From: Devosia sp. Root635
GTDB taxonomy: Bacteria > Pseudomonadota > Alphaproteobacteria > Rhizobiales > Devosiaceae
DNA: 64,000 nucleotides
Direction of reading: 5' to 3'
Assembly (NCBI RefSeq): GCF_001427605.1
Contig: NZ_LMGZ01000001.1
Span: 344,424 to 408,423, forward strand
In this document: one piece after another, positions 28,395 to 35,400 of the stretch
Layout of the letters: every line of letters begins with the position of its first letter
Numbering within the stretch: position 1 is the first letter of the stretch
Notes under the pieces: generated by a model
The model's database searches: none
Seen by the model: only the letters and a program-made list of their open reading frames with translations
What the model was told of the DNA's origin: nothing
Program-made: the position numbers and the translations under genes

Positions 28395-29123
28395 ATGAAA
28401 ATCCTGATCCTGGGCGGCACCGGCGAGGCGCGGGAGCTGGCTAATCGGCTGGTGGCGATGGGGCATGAGGTGACGACCTCGCTGGCGGGGCGCACGCAGG
28501 GCCCCAAGCTCCCCGAAGGCAAGATGCGCATGGGCAAGTTCGGCGGGATTCCGGGGCTGGCAGCGTATCTGAAAGTGGCTGGGATCGATCGGCTGGTGGA
28601 TGCGACCCATCCCTATGCCGGGCTGATTTCCATCAATGCAGTGGCGGCGGCGCAGCAGGCCAGGGTGCCGCTGGTGCGCTATATGCGACCGGCCTGGGAG
28701 CAGCAGATCGGCGCCGACTGGATGACGGTGGAGACTGTGGCCGAGGCCGCGGCAGCTTTGCCGGCCAATGCCGATGTGCTGCTGACGACGGGCCATAGCG
28801 GGCTGGAACATTTTCTCGAACGGGACGATTGCCAGTTCGTGGTGCGGACCATCGAGGCGCCGGCCATGGACCTGCCGCCCCATGCCAGCCTGTTGCAGAC
28901 GCGGCCGCCCTATTCGGTGGCCGACGAAATGGCGCTGATGCAGCGGGAGGGCATCACTCATCTGGTCACCAAGAATTCGGGTGGCGGGCAGACTGCGGCC
29001 AAGCTGGAAGCGGCGCAGAAACTGGGGGTCAAGGTTATCATGATCGCGCGGCCGGTCTATGGCCCGGCCAATGAAGTGGCGAGCCTGGATGAGGCGATTG
29101 CGGCGCTGGATATCGGTGGCTGA
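28395..29123 (+). CDS. cobK: Precorrin-6A reductase
   Basis: A 242-residue NADPH-dependent reductase of the CobK/CbiJ family, acting on precorrin-6A in the corrin ring pathway. It begins KILILGGTGEARELANRL and contains VDATHPYA, LLTTGHSGLEHFLERDDC and the late LVTKNSGGGQTAAKLEAA, all standard for the family. AAAGGAG lies 12 bases before the ATG at 28395. Its 3' end overlaps the 3' end of convergent cobE by 67 bases. Confidence 0.95.
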   Translation: MKILILGGTGEARELANRLVAMGHEVTTSLAGRTQGPKLPEGKMRMGKFGGIPGLAAYLKVAGIDRLVDATHPYAGLISINAVAAAQQARVPLVRYMRPAWEQQIGADWMTVETVAEAAAALPANADVLLTTGHSGLEHFLERDDCQFVVRTIEAPAMDLPPHASLLQTRPPYSVADEMALMQREGITHLVTKNSGGGQTAAKLEAAQKLGVKVIMIARPVYGPANEVASLDEAIAALDIGG

Positions 29124-29476
29124 CCGAAGGCGTCGAGCGTGAAGCCCGGGCCGCAATCGGCCAGGGCGCAGGTGGCGTAGCGCGATTTGCGTTTGCCCAG
29201 GCGCAGCGGGCCGGCGGCGGCGGCGGCGCCTTCGGCAAGGCCGAGCATGGTCAGGTCGCCATCATCGAGCAGGCGCAAAGGCACGCCGAAATGGGCGGCG
29301 ACATGCAGCGGGAGAGCGGTGCCCAGCTTGCGCTTGTGGGTGGCGATGGCGGCGAGATGGGTGGCGGCAAGACCGGCCTCGGCCAGGCTGGCCGCGATCA
29401 GGTCGATCAGCTCCTGCGCCGTGGCGGCGCTGGCAAAGCCGATTCCGGCGACGATGCGTCCCGATACTTGCGTCAT
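29057..29476 (-). CDS. cobE: Cobalamin biosynthesis protein CobE (CbiG C-terminal family)
   Basis: A 139-residue protein matching CobE, which corresponds to the C-terminal domain of CbiG. Recognisable parts are IVAGIGFASAATAQELIDLI, LAAIATHKRKLG and LADCGPGFTLDA. CobE is needed in the aerobic pathway, but its exact step is unclear. The ATG at 29476 has GAGG eight bases upstream; a much longer open frame upstream has no support. It is convergent with cobK and overlaps it by 67 bases. Confidence 0.85.
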   Translation of the reverse strand: MTQVSGRIVAGIGFASAATAQELIDLIAASLAEAGLAATHLAAIATHKRKLGTALPLHVAAHFGVPLRLLDDGDLTMLGLAEGAAAAAGPLRLGKRKSRYATCALADCGPGFTLDAFGQPPISSAAIASSRLATSLAGP

Positions 29477-29723
29477 CCGTGGCCTCGTGCAGTTCGGACT
29501 TGGTCCCCGATTTGGGTCGACCGCACCGAATTCTGTTTCAGTTCCATCGCGGGAACTCTGCGCGACCTGCTTGTAGGCGGGGGGAAGCGCGTGGTCAATC
29601 AATGGCTTGCGGCGGGCTGCGTCCAGATCAGAATGCTTCTGAAAATGATTTGCAAATTCAACGACTTGCCGTATCGCGGGCTTGGGTCTATGGGCTGAGG
29701 ACAGCCAATCGGGGGCCTCTGTC

Positions 29724-30623
29724 GTGAGCATTACCGCAAACAGAACGCTGGCCATTGCCGGAGCGAGCCTGCTCGTGGGGCTGATCGTGCTCGGGCTGAA
29801 ATTCCTCGCCTGGTATGTGACCGGCTCGATCGCGCTTTATTCCGATGCGCTGGAATCGATCGTCAATGTGGTGACGGCCATCGTGGCGCTGATCGCGGTG
29901 CGGCTGGCGCAGAAGCCGGCCGATGCCGCCCTGCCCTATGGCTATCACAAGGCCGAATATTTCTCGGCGGTCATCGTGGGCGTGATGATTATCGTGGCGG
30001 CGATATTGATCTTCCGCGAGGCGGTGCTGGGGTTCCTCACCCCGGAACTGCCGGAGGCGCCGGTGCAGGGGCTGATGGTCAGCGGCGTGGCGACCGTGAT
30101 CAACGTGATCTGGGCCTTCGTGCTGATCCGGCATGGGCGGGCGGTGCGGTCGCCGGCGCTGGAGGCCGATGGCCGGCACCTGCTGACCGACGTGGTTTCG
30201 ACCATTGGCGTGCTGGTCGGGCTGGGGCTGGTGTTTCTCACCGGCTGGGCCGTGCTCGACCCGATCCTGGCGGGGCTGGTGGCGCTCAATATATTGTGGT
30301 CGGGCTGGGGCGTGATCCGCGACAGCGTGGGCGGGCTGATGGACGTGGCCGTGCCGGCCGACACGCAGAAGACCATCCGCGAGGTGATCGCCGCCAATGC
30401 CGAGGGGGCGATCGAGGCACATGACGTGCGCACGCGGCAGGCGGGGAAGATGACCTTCATCGATTTTCACCTGGTGGTACCGGGGGCGATGAGCGTGGAT
30501 GCGGCACATGCCATCTGCGACGCAATCGAGGCCAAGCTGCGCGAGGCGGTGAAGGATGTGCAGATCACCATTCATGTGGAGCCGGAGGAGAAGGCGAAAC
30601 ATGCGGGGATCGTGGTGGTGTGA
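29724..30623 (+). CDS. Cation diffusion facilitator family transporter
   Basis: A 299-residue CDF-type divalent-metal exporter with about six hydrophobic segments and a C-terminal cytosolic domain (residues about 205-299). The metal-site aspartate lies in ALYSDALESIVN. The loop GYHKAEYFSA and the second site HLLTDVVSTIG are typical. The GTG at 29724 is preferred, with GGGGG nine bases upstream; an ATG at 29682 is possible. Because cobalamin and zinc genes surround it, cobalt or zinc are plausible substrates, but sequence does not settle this. Confidence 0.88.
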   Translation: MSITANRTLAIAGASLLVGLIVLGLKFLAWYVTGSIALYSDALESIVNVVTAIVALIAVRLAQKPADAALPYGYHKAEYFSAVIVGVMIIVAAILIFREAVLGFLTPELPEAPVQGLMVSGVATVINVIWAFVLIRHGRAVRSPALEADGRHLLTDVVSTIGVLVGLGLVFLTGWAVLDPILAGLVALNILWSGWGVIRDSVGGLMDVAVPADTQKTIREVIAANAEGAIEAHDVRTRQAGKMTFIDFHLVVPGAMSVDAAHAICDAIEAKLREAVKDVQITIHVEPEEKAKHAGIVVV

Positions 30624-30712
30624 CTGGCTTGGCAGCCAATTTATCCGCAGGATAGTCTTGCCTGAACAGGTTTAAATGGTAGCGTGATCCAGCCTGAAAC
30701 AAGGGGGACTTC

Positions 30713-31003
30713 ATGCTCAAGGCGTTTTTGACTTTCGACTCTTTCATCCTGCCGAAGATAACCAAGGTGATCTACTGGATCGGCCTGGTGCTGATCGCGC
30801 TGGGCACGCTGGCCGGGGCATTCGGCGCCCTGGCCATGGGCAGCAGCGCCTATGCGCCGCCCGCCGCAGGCTTCTTCGGATTCATCACGGCGCTTGTCGG
30901 CGGTGTCGTCGGCGCGATCGTATGGCGGATCGCGGTCGAGTTGTGGATGGTCCTGTTCTCCATCTACGACGTGCTCAAGGAAATCCGCGACCAGCGTCGC
31001 TAG
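30713..31003 (+). CDS. DUF4282 domain membrane protein
   Basis: A 96-residue protein matching DUF4282. It has an opening FDSFILPKITKVIYWIGLVL and two hydrophobic segments (about 17-42 and 53-76), ending in a basic helix ELWMVLFSIYDVLKEIRDQ. The family has no known function and is predicted to sit in the inner membrane. The ATG at 30713 is preceded by AAGGGGGAC. It stands alone after the CDF transporter. Confidence 0.8.
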   Translation: MLKAFLTFDSFILPKITKVIYWIGLVLIALGTLAGAFGALAMGSSAYAPPAAGFFGFITALVGGVVGAIVWRIAVELWMVLFSIYDVLKEIRDQRR

Positions 31004-31138
31004 ATGGCCTGCAGGCTGGTCCGAGGGCCGGCCTGCCCCAATCACGATGCCGAAAGAGCCGACGGGCAAGCAGGCTCGTTTCGGCCATGCCGAACTTTGT
31101 GACTTGCGGGCAACCTGCGGCGCGGGCAGATTCGGAGC

Positions 31139-31606
31139 ATGCGTATCCTGCTTGCCCTTCTCCTCACCCTGTTTGCCGTCCCCGCTTTCGCGCAGGGGTG
31201 GGAGCATTATGACAATGGCCGGTTCGGCTATGGCGTGGATATTCCGCCCGGCTTCGCCGGCCAGGGCGAGAGCGACAATGGCGATGGCGCGACTTTCGCG
31301 GCCGGGGGCAATCCGACCTACCTGACGGTGTGGGGCGGTGGACTGATGGGCAGCTTCGAGGACGAAGTGGCCCAGCGCATGCGGTGGAGCGAGGCGGAGG
31401 CCTGGAACACTACCTATCAGGCGACGACACCGCGCTGGGCCAGTTGGTCGGCGATCAAGGGATTTCGGATTCTCTATCAGCGCATGGTGCTGCTGTGCGA
31501 CGGGACGAGCTATGCGGCATTCCGCATGGACTATTCGGTGACCGATGCGTCGGACATGGCCCCGGTGGTGGAGCGGCTGGTGCGGAGTTTGCGGGGGAAT
31601 TGCTGA
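31139..31606 (+). CDS. Secreted hypothetical protein
   Basis: A 155-residue protein with a clear signal peptide: MRILLALLLTLFAVPAFA, predicted cleavage after AFA. The mature part starts QGWEHYDNGRFGYGVDIPPG and has two cysteines, one late in RMVLLCDGTS and one at the very end. Similar small periplasmic proteins with a 'YDNxRFGY..DxPPGF' start occur in Hyphomicrobiales, but no function is known to me. A class C repeat and half a class A repeat follow it. Confidence 0.7.
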   Translation: MRILLALLLTLFAVPAFAQGWEHYDNGRFGYGVDIPPGFAGQGESDNGDGATFAAGGNPTYLTVWGGGLMGSFEDEVAQRMRWSEAEAWNTTYQATTPRWASWSAIKGFRILYQRMVLLCDGTSYAAFRMDYSVTDASDMAPVVERLVRSLRGNC

Positions 31607-31632
31607 GCCTCACGGCTTCAGCAACCCTCCGC

Positions 31633-31718
31633 ACCGTCCTCGGACTTGATCCGAGGACCACTTGCCGCTCGTGTCGCGTTGGGAATGGCCCTCGGATCAA
31701 GTCCGAGGGCGGTACGGT
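31633..31718. repeat. Class C-type inverted repeat (CCTCGGACTTGATCCGAGG)
   Basis: The arms CCTCGGACTTGATCCGAGG and CCTCGGATCAAGTCCGAGG are mirror images inside an outer ACCGT/ACGGT pair. It is followed directly by a half copy of the class A repeat. Confidence 0.8.
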
Positions 31719-31734
31719 GGGTGGAACGGGCGTG

Positions 31735-31793
31735 GTGCCACGCCCTCGTGGTTCGAGGCTCGCAAGAGCTCGCACCTCACCATGCGGGCTACT
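31735..31793. repeat. Half copy of the class A repeat before the cobO stop
   Basis: Only the left arm, GTGCCACGCCCTCGTGG to GGGCTACT, is present, ending 7 bases before the cobO stop codon. It shows that single arms persist on their own. It is again at a convergent junction. Confidence 0.85.
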
Positions 31794-31800
31794 GGACTGC

Positions 31801-32442
31801 CTAGAACTCGATGCCCTTTTGTGCTTTCACGCCTGATCGGAAGTGGTGCTTGATTTCGGTCATTTCGGTGACGAGGTCGGCGATTTCGATGATTTCGTCC
31901 TTGGCGTTGCGGCCGGTGACGATGACGTGCTTGTCGGCGGGCTTGTTGCGCAGGAACTCCACCACTTCCTCAAGGGGGAGATAGTCGTAGCGCAGGACGA
32001 TGTTGAGTTCGTCGAGCAGGACCAGCTTGTAGCTGGGGTCCGAGATCAGCGCCCTGGCCTGGTCCCAGGCCTTGCGGGCGGCGGCGAGGTCGCGCTGGCG
32101 GTCGGCGACGTCCCAGGTGAAGCCCTCGCCCATGGCGTTGATGGTGACCAGATCGGGGAATTTGTCGAGCACGTCGCGCTCGCCGGTCTCCCAGACGCCC
32201 TTGACGAATTGCACCACGCCCACCTTGAAGCCGTGGCCCAGCGCGCGGAACACCATGCCGAAGGCGGCGGTGGATTTGCCCTTGCCCTTGCCGGTATGGA
32301 CGATCAGCAGGCCTTTTTCCTGGGTCTTTGTGGCGAGAATCTTGTTCCGCGCCTCGCGCTTCTTCTTCATTTTCTCGGCGTGATAGGCGTCGCGCTCCGC
32401 CTCGGTCATCAGGTCGGTCTTCTTGACGGGCTTGTCGGTCAT
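31801..32442 (-). CDS. cobO: Cob(I)yrinic acid a,c-diamide adenosyltransferase
   Basis: A 213-residue adenosyltransferase of the CobO/BtuR family that adds the upper ligand from ATP to the reduced corrinoid. The P-loop HTGKGKGKSTAAFGM is at about 49-63, with VVQFVKG and VLLDELNIVLRYDYL further on. Its ATG overlaps the cobN stop by four bases (ATGA). It is the last gene of the cbtB-cbtA-cobW-cobN-cobO operon, ending at repeat elements that may terminate the transcript. Confidence 0.95.
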   Translation of the reverse strand: MTDKPVKKTDLMTEAERDAYHAEKMKKKREARNKILATKTQEKGLLIVHTGKGKGKSTAAFGMVFRALGHGFKVGVVQFVKGVWETGERDVLDKFPDLVTINAMGEGFTWDVADRQRDLAAARKAWDQARALISDPSYKLVLLDELNIVLRYDYLPLEEVVEFLRNKPADKHVIVTGRNAKDEIIEIADLVTEMTEIKHHFRSGVKAQKGIEF

Positions 32443-35400
32443 TTGGCTTCCTCCAGATAGGCATAGGCGGAATTGGAGCGCGGCACCCAGAGGCCGCGTT
32501 GGCGGGCTTCATTGAATTTTGCGATCAGTTCGGCAAAGCCGTGGGCGTTGGCGGATTTCAACCAATCGCGGGTGGCATCGTCCTCGACGAAGGCTTCGAA
32601 GGCCAGGTCGAAATGGTGGGTCCTGACCGCGCCCGTGGTGGCGGCAAAGGCGAACATGAAATCGACGGTGGCAATGATCTCAAAGGCGCCGCGATAGCCG
32701 TGGCGCTGCATGCCGGCGATCCACTTCGGATTGACCACGCGGGAACGCATGACGTGGGAAATCTCCTCGTCCAGCGTGCGGATCAGCGGGCGTTCGGGGC
32801 GGGAATGATCGTTGTGATAGGCGGCGGGTTTTGCGCCGGTGAGGCTCTCGGCGGCGGCGGAAAGGCCGCCCTCGAACTGGTAGTAATTGTCGCTGTCGAG
32901 CAGGTCGTGCTCGCGATTGTCCTGGTTGTGGATGACGGCGTCGATTTCGGAGAGGCGGGCGGCGAAGCGGTCGCGCTGGGGGGTGCCGGCGTGCTTTGCG
33001 CCATAGGCGTACTGGCCCCAATCGAGGGCGCGATTGGCGAGGTCGGCCTTGGTGGACCAGGTGCCGGAATCCACCATGGCGTTGAGGCCGGCGCCATAAG
33101 TGCCGGGTTGGGAGCCGAAGATGCGGTGGCCGGCGGCGGCTTCGTCCTGGCCGGATGCGATGAGGCCGAGGGCGTCTGCGCGCATGGTGGCGGCGATGGG
33201 GTTGTCGTCGGCAGGTTCGTCGAGGGCCCCGATGGCGCGGATGGCGCGGTCGAACAGGGCGATCTGGGCCGGGAAGGCGTCGCGGAAGAAGCCGGAAATG
33301 CGCATTGTTACATCGACGCGGGGGCGGCCGAGTTTGGCCAGCGGGATGATTTCATAGCCAGAGACGCGGAGGGAGCCGGGGTCCCAGGTGGGGCGGGCGC
33401 CGATCAGGGCCAGGGCCTGGGCGATATCGTCGCCGCCGGTGCGCATGTTCGCCGTGCCCCAGACGGAGAGGGCAACCGCGCGCAGGTGATGGCCATGATC
33501 TTGCAGGTGGCGGAGAACCAGGCTTTCGGCGGACTTTTTGCCCAGTTCCCACGCCGACGGCGTGGGGACGGCGCGAGAATCCACCGAATAGAAATTGCGG
33601 CCGGTGGGGAGCACGTCGAGCCGCCCGCGCGAAGGGGCGCCGGAGGGGCCGGGGGCGATGAATTTGCCATCGAGGCCGGCGATGAGGCCGGCGATTTCCG
33701 CCGGACCAGAGGCGGCGAGGCGGGGGCGGATGGTGGATTGGACGGTGGCGAGGACGGAGGCGGTGGCGGCCCAGTCGGGGGGGAGGTCTAGGGTGCCTTC
33801 CACCAGGGCGGCCGCGAGGGATTCGAGGTGTTCGACGACGTCGCCGATGGTCCGGAGATTTGCACCAGATTCAGCAGTCGTCCTTGCCTCCCCCTTGAGG
33901 GGAGGGATCGAGGGTGGGGGTCCATCAGAGGTCCATTGAACCACCCCCTCCCCAGCCCTCCCCTCAAGGGGGAGGGAGGACGACTGCGGTATCGTAGTCG
34001 GCCCGGTCCAGGGGGCCCCGAGCTTTGCCGTCAATGGATCGAAGCCGAGCTTGAGGTCGTCCGCCAGGGCGCGGATGAGGGAGGCCTCCCCTGCCCCGTC
34101 GCCGCGCGGGACGCGGGCCAGGGCGACGGCGAGGTCGCGTTCGAGATTGCCCTCGGGCGATTGGCCGAAGATGTGCAGTCCGTCGCGGATCTGGGCCTCC
34201 TTGAGGTCGCAGAGGAAGTTGTCGATCTTGATGAGGGCCTGGGTTTCGTCCTCGGGCAGGCCGATATCGCGATCGAGCCTGGTGTCGCTGACGAAATCGA
34301 GGATGCGGCGGCGAAGGTCGGCCAGGCGGCGGCGGTCCATGCCGGAGGCGGCATAATATTCGTCGAGCAGGGCTTCGAGGTCTTTGAGGGGACCATAGGT
34401 CTCGGCGCGGGTGAGCGGGGGCACGAGGTGGTCGATGATGACGGCGCCCGTGCGGCGCTTGGCCTGGGTGCCCTCGCCCGGATCGTTGACGATGAAGGGA
34501 TAGAGGTGCGGCAACTGGCCCCAGAGGGCGTCGGGATAGCTGGCTTCATCGAGCGCGGCGGCCTTGCCGGGGAGCCATTCGAGCGTGCCGTGCTTGCCGT
34601 TGTGGATGAGAGCATGGGCGCCGAAATCGTGGCGCAGCCAGAGATAGGCGGCGAGATAGGCATGAGGGGGGACGAGGGCCGGATCGTGATAGGAGGCGGT
34701 TTCGTCGAGGTGGTAGCCACGGGCGGGCTGGAGCAGGATGGCGATATTGCCTGATATCAGGGCCGGGAGATGGAAGGTTCTTTCGCGCACGAAGGGATCG
34801 GTGGCCGGGTGGCCCCAGCGGGCGGTGACTTCGGTGCGGATTTGCGCCGGGAGGGTAGCGAAGAGTTCGAGATAGCGGGCGAGGGTTAGCGTGGCGGGGG
34901 AGGTGCCGCGCATGGGATTGGCGTTGGTGGGGCCGGATTGAAGGGCGGCGATGAGGGCAGCGGCGGTCAAAGTGCTGACTGATGGACCTCCTCCCTCGGT
35001 CCCTCCCCTCAAAGGGGAGGGAGGCGATGGAGCCGAGAGTTCGTCGAGGGTGGCGGTTATGGTTTGCCAGATGCCATCTTGATTGGTGGATATGTCGGAG
35101 TTGGTGAAGCGAAGGACCTTATAGCCGATGCTTGCCAGATAGTGCGTGCGTTCGAGATCACGGCGAATGCCGTCGTCCGAAAAATGCGAGTCACCGTCGA
35201 GCTCGATCACAAGCTTTGGGTGATGGCTGGCGAAATCGGCGATGTATTTTCCAAGCGGAACCTGCCGCCGGAATTTTACACCGCGTTCAGCGAACGTTCG
35301 CAGCAGCGGCCACAGAACCCGCTCCGGGACGGTCTGACCCCCACGTAGCCGCCGCGCATTCGAAATGCTTTTGCTGTGTTCCCGTCTGGCATTGCTGAAA

